Shown: positions 1-8,679 of the stretch, piece after piece
Numbering within the stretch: position 1 is the first letter of the stretch
Layout of the letters: each line of letters begins with the position of its first letter
Origin: Pseudooctadecabacter sp.
Lineage (GTDB): Bacteria; Pseudomonadota; Alphaproteobacteria; Rhodobacterales; Rhodobacteraceae
Direction of reading: 5' to 3'
Assembly (NCBI RefSeq): GCF_020627745.1
Contig: NZ_JAHDGE010000002.1
Span: forward strand, 17,176 to 81,175
Length of the DNA stretch: 64,000 nt
Translations under genes and position numbers: made by a program
Notes under the pieces: model-generated
The model's input: only the letters and a program-made list of their open reading frames with translations
Told to the model about the DNA's origin: nothing
The model's database searches: none

Positions 1-1
1 C

Positions 2-937
2 AAGGGCAAAGGTGGCGCAGCGCTGCGTGAATTGGTGCAGGGGTTGGACCGGTGGTACAAACAGCTGCGCGACGAGGCGGACACCCACGTCGAAGTGGCC
101 GAAATGATCCTGGACGAGAGCGGCTACACCGGTTTCTGGCAGAACGACAAAACGCCAGAGGCCCCGGGGCGGTTGGAGAACCTCAAGGAACTGGTCAAGG
201 CCCTTGAGAATTTCGAGAACCTTCAAGGGTTCCTCGAACATGTGTCGCTGATTATGGACAATGCGCAGGATGAGGAAGACGACAAGGTCACGATCATGAC
301 GCTACATGCGGCCAAGGGGTTGGAGTTTCCGGCGGTGTTTTTGCCCGGCTGGGAGGACGGGTTGTTCCCGTCGCAGCGGTCCATGGATGAAAGCGGTCTT
401 AAGGGTCTCGAAGAGGAACGGCGGCTGGCCTATGTGGGCATCACGCGGGCGGAGCGGCATTGCTGCATCAGCTTTGCGGCCAACCGGCTGGTGTACGGCC
501 AGTGGCAAAGCCAGATGGCGAGCCGGTTTATTGATGAGTTGCCGGAAGAACATGTCGAGGTCCTGACGGCCTCTGGCCTCTATGGTGGCGGCATGGCGGC
601 GGCGGCCAATCCGGCATCGGTGGGCATGGGATCGGACCTGCACCAGAAGGCGGCGGACGCCAATGTCTACAATTCACCCGGCTGGCGCAGGTTGCAGGCG
701 CGCAGCCAGCAGCGCGGCGTATCGCAGCCGCAAGAAAGCCGCAACATGGTGATCGACATGACGGCGTCGTCCTCGTTCACGGTGGGCGACCGCGTGTTTC
801 ACCAGAAATTCGGCTATGGCGAGGTGATGGAGATTGAGGGCGACAAGCTGGTGATTGAATTCGACAAGGCCGGTGAAAAGAAGGTGGTGGCGAAATTTGT
901 GGTGGGTGCTGCGCAGGCCAACGATGTGCCGTTTTGA
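2..937 (+). CDS. uvrD: ATP-dependent DNA helicase UvrD/PcrA-like, C-terminal part (5' end outside window)
   Basis: Open frame from window start; contains VTIMTLHAAKGLEFPAVFLPGWEDGLFPSQRS...EEERRLAYVGITRAE (UvrD motifs V/VI) and a Tudor-like C-terminus. Confidence 0.93.
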   Translation, partial: KGKGGAALRELVQGLDRWYKQLRDEADTHVEVAEMILDESGYTGFWQNDKTPEAPGRLENLKELVKALENFENLQGFLEHVSLIMDNAQDEEDDKVTIMTLHAAKGLEFPAVFLPGWEDGLFPSQRSMDESGLKGLEEERRLAYVGITRAERHCCISFAANRLVYGQWQSQMASRFIDELPEEHVEVLTASGLYGGGMAAAANPASVGMGSDLHQKAADANVYNSPGWRRLQARSQQRGVSQPQESRNMVIDMTASSSFTVGDRVFHQKFGYGEVMEIEGDKLVIEFDKAGEKKVVAKFVVGAAQANDVPF

Positions 938-945
938 GGCGCGCG

Positions 946-1581
946 TCAGAATTTTAGACCGCCGGTCCAGCCGTCTGGCCACAGGATCGGGTAGAGCGTT
1001 GCAACCAACAGTACGGCCATAACCACATTGAATACACGCAGACGTGCAGTCGAAGTAAGAAACCGGCGCATCTGTTGTCCCAATACCGTCCACGACGCCA
1101 CACAGGGAATGTTGACCGCGCCAAAGACCAACGCAACCAACCCCACTGCCACCATGGACCTTTGCCCGTCCACAGTGGCGTAATTGGTGATTGCATAGAC
1201 CGCCATGGTCCAGGCCTTCGGGTTGACCCATTGAAAGGCGGCGGCTTGTAGAAAGGTCATGGGCACGCCGCCGGTTTCGGGCGCATCGGGCAGTTTCGGC
1301 GCGGCGGTGGCGATTTTCCATGCCAGCCACAGCAGATACAGGACAGACACGATCTTTAGGATGCGATCCGTCACTGGATAGGCATCAAACACCTGCATCA
1401 GGCCCAAGCCCACCAGCACGATCATCACCGAAAACCCGATCCCCACGCCCAGCATGTGGGGCAGGGTCCGGATCAGGCCGAAATTGGCACCTGACGCCAT
1501 CAGCATCGTGTTGTTCGGCCCCGGTGTGATGGAACTGACGAAGGCGAAGGCCACAAGGGCAAGGAAGATGTCATAACTCAT
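946..1581 (-). CDS. LysE/RhtB family amino-acid exporter
   Basis: 211 aa, multi-TM, SITPGPNNTMLMASGANFG motif; divergent from an AsnC-type regulator. Confidence 0.9.
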   Translation of the reverse strand: MSYDIFLALVAFAFVSSITPGPNNTMLMASGANFGLIRTLPHMLGVGIGFSVMIVLVGLGLMQVFDAYPVTDRILKIVSVLYLLWLAWKIATAAPKLPDAPETGGVPMTFLQAAAFQWVNPKAWTMAVYAITNYATVDGQRSMVAVGLVALVFGAVNIPCVASWTVLGQQMRRFLTSTARLRVFNVVMAVLLVATLYPILWPDGWTGGLKF

Positions 1582-1653
1582 GACGCAACCCTATCGCGCA
1601 AAGGGCACAATGAAATTGCTTTGTTGCTGCCTTTTCGGGTAATGTCACAATCC

Positions 1654-2106
1654 ATGACCGAGAATGACCCCATCAACGCGCGGATATTGCGTGAATTGCA
1701 GGCCGATGGCCGCATGTCGAACCTTGATCTGGCGGACAAGGTGGGCCTCAGCCCCTCGGCCTGTTTGCGGCGCGTGCAGGATCTGGAACGGCGGGGCATC
1801 ATCACCGGATACCGCGCCCGCCTTGATCCGGCCCAAACGGGGCGGGCCTATGTGGTCTATGTGGCTGTGGGTCTGGCGGAGCATTCCAAGGCGGCGCAAG
1901 AGGCGTTCGAGGCGGCGATGGCGCGGTTCGAGGACGTCACCGAATGTCACAATATTGCAGGTGCCTTTGAATATCTGCTGAGGGTCGAGGTCGCGGATTT
2001 GGCGGCCTACAAGACCTTTCACACCGACCGGCTTGGCACAGTGGCCCATGTGCGGTCCATTACCAGCTACATGGTCATGGGATCGCCCAAGGACACGCGG
2101 GCCTAA
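1654..2106 (+). CDS. Lrp/AsnC family transcriptional regulator
   Basis: NARILRELQADGRMSNLDLADKVGLSPSACLRRVQDLERRGIITGYRA (AsnC-type HTH). Start chosen at MTENDP; the ORF opens at 1621. Confidence 0.9.
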   Translation: MTENDPINARILRELQADGRMSNLDLADKVGLSPSACLRRVQDLERRGIITGYRARLDPAQTGRAYVVYVAVGLAEHSKAAQEAFEAAMARFEDVTECHNIAGAFEYLLRVEVADLAAYKTFHTDRLGTVAHVRSITSYMVMGSPKDTRA

Positions 2107-2131
2107 ATTCCCCCCCACAAACGAAAAGCGC

Positions 2132-2345
2132 CGGAACCCGGGAGGAGGTGGGTTCCGACGCTTGTCTGTTGCCCCGAGGGAGGACGGGGACTTGGTGTTC
2201 CTGGATCAAGTGCGGCGGTGTCAGGGAGGAGGAGAGACACCGCCGCGTCTTGATCACAACGTCCTGGCCCTAGGGAGGAGGTGGGCTTGGACGCTAGTTA
2301 CGGGGTCCCTAATGGGAGGAGAAAGAACCCCGATCCTGTGAGCCG
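2132..2345 (-). ncRNA. CcsR/cuckoo-like sRNA array: five tandem hairpins with (C)CUCCUCCC loops in the 3' region of the DUF1127 gene
   Basis: On the minus strand, hairpins at 2332-2301, 2293-2260, 2255-2204, 2189-2172 and 2157-2132. Loop motifs (plus-strand GGGAGGAGG or shorter) at 2314-2321, 2273-2281, 2224-2232, 2178-2184 and 2140-2148. The last hairpin is followed by CGCTTTTCGTTTG on the minus strand. Confidence 0.8.
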
Positions 2346-2558
2346 TTAGCGAATGGATGCTTCCAACGCGATGCGATCAATGTCGCCGGCTGTGATACCG
2401 ATGTCCGCCAACTCACGACGGGACAAACGGTTCAATTCTTTTTTCGTCTGGGCGTACTTTTCTTTCTGAGCCCGACGAACTGCGGCAGTTTCGCGCCAGT
2501 TTGCGATCAGGGCGGTGATGGAAAAGCCACCGGTACGGATATCAGTTACAAACGCCAT
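2346..2558 (-). CDS. DUF1127 domain small protein (70 aa)
   Basis: MAFVTDIRTGGFSITALIANWRETAAVRRAQKEKYAQTKKELNRLSRRELADIGITAGDIDRIALEASIR; DUF1127 core LSRRELADIGI. ATG at 2558 within the longer ORF. Confidence 0.88.
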   Translation of the reverse strand: MAFVTDIRTGGFSITALIANWRETAAVRRAQKEKYAQTKKELNRLSRRELADIGITAGDIDRIALEASIR

Positions 2559-2632
2559 TTTTGGCCTCTTTCGGTTGCGACCCTTGTCTGCGGGTCTCGG
2601 GTTGCGACGCCGTGTTGCGCCTTCGAGATCAC

Positions 2633-2659
2633 ATTTAGGCTTTTGCTGCGGTTGCACAA
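2633..2659 (-). promoter_or_regulatory. Candidate RpoH-type promoter (TTG-N18-CTAAAT) for the DUF1127 gene and sRNA array
   Basis: Minus strand TTG at 2659-2657, 18-nt spacer, CTAAAT at 2638-2633, about 75 nt upstream of the ATG. Confidence 0.4.
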
Positions 2660-2846
2660 TGTTTTCGTTGGCAATGCTGCTATGCAGAAAGCGCATGGTT
2701 AATGACTTGAAATGCCTGCCTTTTGTCCAAAGGGTCAAATTGACGCGAGGGAAGTTTAGAGATTGGACACCTGTGTCCCTCTGTTGTCTAAGGATCGGGC
2801 GGTTTATGAACGCCGCGACGTATTTGCAGGGAAGTGGACACAATCC

Positions 2847-3947
2847 ATGACACAGACCAATGACAGCATTCAGGCCGCTTTGGGCACAATCGGCCTGCCG
2901 GATGGGGGCGATCTGGTGTCGCGTGACATGATCCGCGCCCTGTCTGTGTCCGGTGGGACCGTTCGATTCGTCATCGAAGCCCCCGATGCAGCCACCGCCA
3001 GCCGGATGGAGCCTATTCGCCAAGCGGCTGAGGCGATCGTGTCCAAAATGGACGGGGTCGACAGCGTCTCTGTCGTGCTGACGGCCCATGCACCGCAGGG
3101 CGGGGCGGCCAAGCAACCGCCGCCGCCTGCGGACAAAACACCGCCGAACCTGACCATCGGTCGCCACCCCACGCCACAAGCAGGGCCAGAGGGCGTGCCG
3201 GGTGTGGACCGGATCATCGCCATCGGGTCGGGCAAAGGGGGCGTGGGCAAATCCACCGTATCGTCGAACCTAGCCGTGGCGCTGGCCAAGCAGGGCCGTC
3301 GCGTTGGCCTGCTGGATGCGGATATCTACGGGCCAAGCCAGCCGCGCATGATGGGGGTGAACAAACGTCCCGGCTCACCGGATGGCAAAACAATCATTCC
3401 GCTCCAGGCCCACGGCGTGACGATGATGTCCATTGGTCTGATGGTCGATCCGGCCAAGGCCGTGGTCTGGCGGGGGCCGATGTTGATGGGTGCGCTGCAA
3501 CAGATGCTGACGCAGGTCGAATGGGGGGAGCTCGATGTGCTTCTGGTCGATTTGCCGCCCGGCACCGGTGATGTGCAGTTGACGTTGTGCCAGAAAACCC
3601 ACCTGACCGGCGCGATTGTCGTCAGCACGCCGCAGGATGTGGCTTTGCTGGATGCGCGCAAGGCGCTGGATATGTTCGGGACGCTGAAGACCCCGATCCT
3701 TGGTTTGGTTGAGAATATGTCGACATATATCTGTCCCAACTGCGGGCATGAGGCGCATTTGTTCGGCCACGGCGGCGTGGCACAGGAGGCGCAGGACATT
3801 GGGGTGCCGTTCCTTGGCCAGTTGCCGATTGATCTGGACACGCGCCTTGCCGGCGACGCAGGCACGCCCATTGCCGCAGGCGACAGCGCCATGGCCGAGG
3901 CCTATGCGACGCTGGCCAAGCGTCTGATCGACGGCGGCATGGGATGA
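2847..3947 (+). CDS. mrp: Mrp/ApbC/NBP35-family Fe-S carrier P-loop ATPase
   Basis: [21 protein letters not shown], [19 protein letters not shown] region, CPNCG motif. Start at MTQTNDSI. Confidence 0.92.
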   Translation: MTQTNDSIQAALGTIGLPDGGDLVSRDMIRALSVSGGTVRFVIEAPDAATASRMEPIRQAAEAIVSKMDGVDSVSVVLTAHAPQGGAAKQPPPPADKTPPNLTIGRHPTPQAGPEGVPGVDRIIAIGSGKGGVGKSTVSSNLAVALAKQGRRVGLLDADIYGPSQPRMMGVNKRPGSPDGKTIIPLQAHGVTMMSIGLMVDPAKAVVWRGPMLMGALQQMLTQVEWGELDVLLVDLPPGTGDVQLTLCQKTHLTGAIVVSTPQDVALLDARKALDMFGTLKTPILGLVENMSTYICPNCGHEAHLFGHGGVAQEAQDIGVPFLGQLPIDLDTRLAGDAGTPIAAGDSAMAEAYATLAKRLIDGGMG

Positions 3948-4423
3948 TCATTCGCCGCGCGACACCGACCGATTGGCCCGCCATCTGGAACATTCTGGAA
4001 CCCGTGTTCCGCGCAGGCGAAACCTATGCCGTGGCAACAGACATCACCGAGGACGCGGCGCGGGCCAAATGGCTGGACACGCCAGCGGCCTGTTTCGTGG
4101 CTGAAAGCGACGGCATTTTGGGCACCTATTATATACGTGCCAATTTTGACGGGCACGCGGATCATATCTGCAACGCAGGATACGTGACCGCGCAGGACGC
4201 CGCAGGGCAGGGGGTGGCCACGGCCATGTGCCGCCATTCCCTGACAGCGGCCCGTGATCTGGGCTTTGCCGCGATGCAGTTCAATCTGGTGCTGGCATCC
4301 AACACCCGCGCGGTGGCGTTGTGGCACCATCTGGGATTTGTCACTGTGGGCACCTTGCCGGACGCATTCCGCCACCCGACCCATGGGCTGGTGGACGCCC
4401 ATATCATGCACAAAACTCTGTAA
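3944..4423 (+). CDS. GNAT family N-acetyltransferase
   Basis: 159 aa; [22 protein letters not shown] acetyl-CoA binding motif; ATGA overlap with mrp. Confidence 0.88.
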   Translation: MIIRRATPTDWPAIWNILEPVFRAGETYAVATDITEDAARAKWLDTPAACFVAESDGILGTYYIRANFDGHADHICNAGYVTAQDAAGQGVATAMCRHSLTAARDLGFAAMQFNLVLASNTRAVALWHHLGFVTVGTLPDAFRHPTHGLVDAHIMHKTL

Positions 4424-4442
4424 CGGGATGTCACGGCACCCA

Positions 4443-4467
4443 TGGGAAACCGTGGGACGGCGGGGGA
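4443..4467 (+). promoter_or_regulatory. Candidate MraZ-binding repeats (TGGGA-N5-TGGGA-N5-GGGGA)
   Basis: TGGGAAACCGTGGGACGGCGGGGGA: three (T/G)GGGA repeats in exact 10-bp register, in the intergenic region upstream of mraZ. Confidence 0.6.
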
Positions 4468-4956
4468 TTTACGAATCAAACCCTTGTGAATCGGCATGAT
4501 TCTGCCGCGATCAGCAGGGGAATGACCCCGTTCAGGGTCACAAAACGCCCGTTTTGGCCCCCGACAATGGCCCGAAGTTGCGAATTAACGGGAATATCTG
4601 GAACTTTTTTCAACTTTCGGCGCTCCACCATATGTTGTGGTCCCGATTGCACAGAACCGCCCCATCTGCTCGAAATCGACCAAAATTCACACAAGATCCA
4701 GTGTTGGAAGGTGCCCGAAAACACCATCTAGTACCATGAAGTGCCAAAAAATCCTTGGCGGACCATGAATTCCCGTGCATACAGGATCACAAGAAGACGG
4801 GCAGACAACACGGGGCACCAAACGACCCCACCGACCACCCAGGTCAGGTTTCATACAGGCACCCAAGCTTCTTGAACGAAGAGATCCGGCGCGCGAGCGA
4901 GCAGACATCCCCCCAGGTGGCGCGCGCAGCTGGACATCCCGGCAACGGGAAGAAGT

Positions 4957-5002
4957 CGGCGGATCAGGCAGTGGCAGCAGTCTGATCCGCCGTTTTCCGT
5001 TT
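4957..5002 (+). terminator. Terminator-like hairpin inside the mraZ leader (UpsM-like 3' end)
   Basis: Perfect 11-bp stem cggcggatcag(4957-4967)/ctgatccgccg(4982-4992), 14-nt loop, then ttttccgttt. Confidence 0.65.
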
Positions 5003-5050
5003 AACGGACCAAATTTCATCGGGGGGCGAACGAGAAGGGGCCGCGGGACA

Positions 5051-5545
5051 GTGGGTCTGAGTTTCAGAGGCGAATTCCACCAGAAGGTGGACGGCAAGGG
5101 ACGCATGTCGATCCCGGCTGATTTTCGTGCTGTTCTCTCAGACGGTGATCCGCGTTGCCCTGAAAATCCCCTTCCGCGACTGGTCGTCTTGCATGGCTCC
5201 CACCTTGAGGGCTGCCTGCATGTCTACACCATCGAAGCCATGACCGAGATCGAAGAGGGCATCAAAAAGCTGCCCCGCGGGTCTGTGGCACGCAAAAAGG
5301 CATCCCGCAAAATCCTTGGCAAATCTTGGGAAACCGAGGTCGACAAAGACGGTCGCATCGTGCTGCCCCAGCGATTGCGCGAACAGATCGGCCTGACGGG
5401 GCTGGCGACCATGACCGCCATGGGCGACTATTTCGAGCTTTGGGATGCGGACACCTACGAACGCTTTGAGGCAGAGGAGGACGATGACGACGACATTGAT
5501 CCGCTTCTCTACCTCGACAGCACGCAGCCACCGGGCGACGACTGA
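5051..5545 (+). CDS. mraZ: Division/cell wall cluster transcriptional regulator MraZ
   Basis: VGLSFRGEFHQKVDGKGRMSIPADFRAVL...WETEVDKDGRIVLPQRLREQIGL; GTG start at 5051 preceded by gaagggg; first gene of dcw. Confidence 0.88.
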   Translation: MGLSFRGEFHQKVDGKGRMSIPADFRAVLSDGDPRCPENPLPRLVVLHGSHLEGCLHVYTIEAMTEIEEGIKKLPRGSVARKKASRKILGKSWETEVDKDGRIVLPQRLREQIGLTGLATMTAMGDYFELWDADTYERFEAEEDDDDDIDPLLYLDSTQPPGDD

Positions 5546-5548
5546 CCG

Positions 5549-6526
5549 ATGGGAACCGCTGCCGCCTCTCCCCCCCATATTCCCGTTCTGATCGGGCCGC
5601 TGATTGCGGCCTGTTCGCCTGTTCAGGGCACGTGGCTGGATGGGACGTTTGGCGCTGGCGGCTATGCGCACCGCCTGCTTGAGGCGGGCGCAGACCATAT
5701 TATCGGCGTCGATCGTGATCCGTCGATCTTGCAGATTGCCGGGTGGGCGGTGGACCACCCCCAAGTCACGCTGGTCGAAGATACATTTTCCAACCTTGAC
5801 GCGGTGGCCACTGATCTGGACGGCGTTGTCCTCGATCTCGGCGTGTCGTCGATGCAGCTTGATCAGGCAGAGCGCGGATTTTCATTCATGAGGGACGGTC
5901 CGCTGGACATGCGGATGGGACAGGAGGGGCCAAATGCAGCTGACATTATCAATCACGCGGCGGAAGCCGACATTGCTGACATTCTATTTACGTACGGCGA
6001 AGAGCGCGCAAGCCGCCGCATCGCCCGCAAAATCGTGGCCGAGCGCGCCGACAGCCCCATCGAAACTACCCTCCGTCTTGCGAAACTGATCGAAAGTTGC
6101 CTGCCGCGTCCCAAGCCGGGCCAGTCGCATCCCGCGACACGCAGCTTTCAGGCGATCCGTATTGCGGTGAACGACGAATACGGGCAGCTGGCCGCAGGGC
6201 TTGAGGCCGCCGAACGTGCGCTCAAACCGGGCGGCCATTTGGCGGTGGTGACCTTCCATTCGGTCGAAGACCGCATGGTCAAACGGTTCTTCCAGCAACG
6301 CGCGGGCACCACCGGCAACGCCAACCGCTACGCCCCCGCACTGGCCGAAGAAACGCCCGCGTTCAGGATTGTGACCAAAAAGGCCGTGGGCCCCGACGCG
6401 GATGAGCTTGAGGCCAACCCCCGCGCGCGGTCGGCGAAACTGCGGGTGGCCACGCGCACAGATGCGCCCGCCGGACCGGTGGACCGGTCAAAACTGGGAA
6501 TGCCAATGTTGAAGGATAAGCGGTGA
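5549..6526 (+). CDS. rsmH: 16S rRNA (cytosine(1402)-N4)-methyltransferase RsmH
   Basis: [10 protein letters not shown]...[16 protein letters not shown]...[28 protein letters not shown]. Confidence 0.95.
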   Translation: MGTAAASPPHIPVLIGPLIAACSPVQGTWLDGTFGAGGYAHRLLEAGADHIIGVDRDPSILQIAGWAVDHPQVTLVEDTFSNLDAVATDLDGVVLDLGVSSMQLDQAERGFSFMRDGPLDMRMGQEGPNAADIINHAAEADIADILFTYGEERASRRIARKIVAERADSPIETTLRLAKLIESCLPRPKPGQSHPATRSFQAIRIAVNDEYGQLAAGLEAAERALKPGGHLAVVTFHSVEDRMVKRFFQQRAGTTGNANRYAPALAEETPAFRIVTKKAVGPDADELEANPRARSAKLRVATRTDAPAGPVDRSKLGMPMLKDKR

Positions 6527-6879
6527 TGCGGTCACTTCTTTATATCATGTCGGGATTGATGGTGATGGGGCTGGCCTATTGGGCTTATCACGAAAATTAC
6601 GAAACTCAGGCGTCCTTGCGTGAGGTGCGCGATCTGCACCGTCAGATCGGCGCCTCCCATCAACGCCTGAACGTGCTTGAGGCCGAATGGGCCTACCTCA
6701 ACCGTCCTGATCGTCTGCGTGATCTGGCGGAGTTGAACTTTGACCGGCTGCGTCTGTTGCCCTTGATGCCCGATGGTTTTGGCCGGATCGACCAGATCGC
6801 CTATCCGGGCGGCATCGTGTTTGACCTGACCAATTCGGTTGAGGTGTCCTCCGACAATGCACCTGAGGCCTCCCAATGA
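6523..6879 (+). CDS. ftsL: Cell division protein FtsL
   Basis: Small single-TM protein between rsmH and ftsI, 4-bp overlaps; [22 protein letters not shown]. Confidence 0.85.
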   Translation: MMRSLLYIMSGLMVMGLAYWAYHENYETQASLREVRDLHRQIGASHQRLNVLEAEWAYLNRPDRLRDLAELNFDRLRLLPLMPDGFGRIDQIAYPGGIVFDLTNSVEVSSDNAPEASQ

Positions 6880-8669
6880 TCCGCACACCCCTTCGCCCGC
6901 TGGCCCGTATCCTCAAAGCCCGCGAACAGGGTCAGAACCCCGACGCGATTGAGGCTGAGAACAAACGCATCCGTCACGAAGACGACCGCGACCGCGCGCG
7001 CCTGCAGGCGGAATCGCGGCTGCTGGTCATGGGGGTCGCGTTTTTCTGCGCCTTTTTGGTGGTCGGTGCGCGGATGGGCATGTTGGCGGGATCTGTTCCG
7101 CAAGAACCCACAGCACAGGCCACAGGGTCGCCCATCATCGGGCAACGCGCTGATATCGTGGACAGAAATGGCCGCGTTCTTGCGACAAACCTTGATACGC
7201 ATAGCCTTTATGCGCAAATCCCCGATATGATCGACCCGCCCAAAGCGGCGCGCGAACTGGCGGCGATTTTCCCTGAGCTGGACGAAGAAGAATTGCTGGC
7301 CGATTTCACCGGCAGCCGCCGTTTTCTGTGGATCAGACGTGAGATTTCGCCCGAACAGATGCAGGCCGTCCACGACATTGGCGACCCCGGTTTGCTGTTT
7401 GGCCCCCGTGAAATGCGGCTTTATCCCAACGGGTCTGTCGCGGCCCACATCCTTGGCGGCGCAAGCTACGGACGTGAAGGCGTGCATTCGGCGGAAGTCA
7501 TCGGCGTGGCAGGTGTCGAAAAGCATTTCGACGATTTTCTGCGCGATCCGGCCAACGAAGGCGCGCCACTGGAATTGTCGCTTGATTTGACAGTGCAGGC
7601 CGCATCCGAGCGTGTTTTGCATGGTGGCATGATGTTGATGCAGGCCAAGGGCGCGTCGTCCGTGCTGATGGATGTGCACACGGGCGAAATCATCTCAATG
7701 GTGTCCTTGCCCGATTTTGACCCCAACGACCGTCCCCGCGTGTTGACGGCTGAGGACAACGCGACGGATCAATCCGACAGCCCGCTGTTCAACCGCGCCG
7801 TACAGGGCGTGTATGAATTGGGATCGGTGTTCAAAATCTTCACTGTGGCGCAGGCGATTGAACTGGGCTTGATCAACGCAGGCACGATGATCGACACCTC
7901 CGGACCGCTGCAATGGGGCCGGTTCCGCATCCGCGATTTTCACAACTACGGGCCGGAACTGACCGCCGAAGACGTGATCGTGAAGTCGTCGAACATCGGC
8001 ACCGCACGGGTGGCGATGATGATTGGTGGCGAACGTCAGCGTGATTTCCTCGGCCAGTTGGGGCTGTTGGAAGAAACAGAGGTCGAGATGGTCGAGGCCG
8101 CGACAGGCGATCCCTTGTTGCCGCCCAACTGGTCGGAAATTTCAACGATGACAATCTCTTACGGACATGGGCTGTCATCCTCGCCGGTGCATTTGGCGGC
8201 GGCCTATTCCAGCCTGCTGAATGGCGGCACGCGGGTTTTGCCCACGCTGATCCGCCAGGATGGCCCACAGAACGGACCGCGGATTGTGTCTGAACGGGTG
8301 TCTGCCACGGCGCGCGATATGTTGCGCGCTGTGGTGTCGCGCGGCACGGCATCCTTTGGCGATGTTGAGGGCTATGAGGTCGGCGGCAAAACCGGCACCG
8401 CCGACAAACCGCGCCCCACAGGCGGCTATTACGACGACCGCACCATCGCGACCTTCGCATCAGTCTTTCCGGCGGATGACCCGCGTTATGTTCTGATCGT
8501 GACGCTGGATGAACCCACGGTTGAGGCATTGGGCGAACAGCGCCGCACCGCCGGTTGGACAGCCGTGCCGGTGGCCGCTGAAATGATCCGCCGCGTGGCG
8601 CCGTTGTTGGGCATGCGACCGGACGTTGAAACCATCACGCCAACGGGTGTAACACTGACTTCGAATTAA
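6876..8669 (+). CDS. ftsI: Peptidoglycan D,D-transpeptidase FtsI (PBP3)
   Basis: RGxxxATN-like DRNGRVLATNLDTHSLYA; GSVFKIFTVA (SxxK-type) ; VKSSNIGTARVA; VGGKTGTADKP. Confidence 0.94.
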   Translation: MIRTPLRPLARILKAREQGQNPDAIEAENKRIRHEDDRDRARLQAESRLLVMGVAFFCAFLVVGARMGMLAGSVPQEPTAQATGSPIIGQRADIVDRNGRVLATNLDTHSLYAQIPDMIDPPKAARELAAIFPELDEEELLADFTGSRRFLWIRREISPEQMQAVHDIGDPGLLFGPREMRLYPNGSVAAHILGGASYGREGVHSAEVIGVAGVEKHFDDFLRDPANEGAPLELSLDLTVQAASERVLHGGMMLMQAKGASSVLMDVHTGEIISMVSLPDFDPNDRPRVLTAEDNATDQSDSPLFNRAVQGVYELGSVFKIFTVAQAIELGLINAGTMIDTSGPLQWGRFRIRDFHNYGPELTAEDVIVKSSNIGTARVAMMIGGERQRDFLGQLGLLEETEVEMVEAATGDPLLPPNWSEISTMTISYGHGLSSSPVHLAAAYSSLLNGGTRVLPTLIRQDGPQNGPRIVSERVSATARDMLRAVVSRGTASFGDVEGYEVGGKTGTADKPRPTGGYYDDRTIATFASVFPADDPRYVLIVTLDEPTVEALGEQRRTAGWTAVPVAAEMIRRVAPLLGMRPDVETITPTGVTLTSN

Positions 8670-8679
8670 GGAGTCAGGC

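Noticed and set aside
2140-2321. GGGAGGAGG motifs read as plus-strand Shine-Dalgarno sites for small ORFs
   Set aside because: Each lies in a hairpin loop and no suitably spaced start codon with a plausible ORF follows; the minus-strand sRNA reading explains all five.
4321-4731. 136-aa ORF in the mraZ leader
   Set aside because: Overlaps the GNAT gene in another frame, no SD or recognisable domain; the leader is better explained as untranslated RNA.
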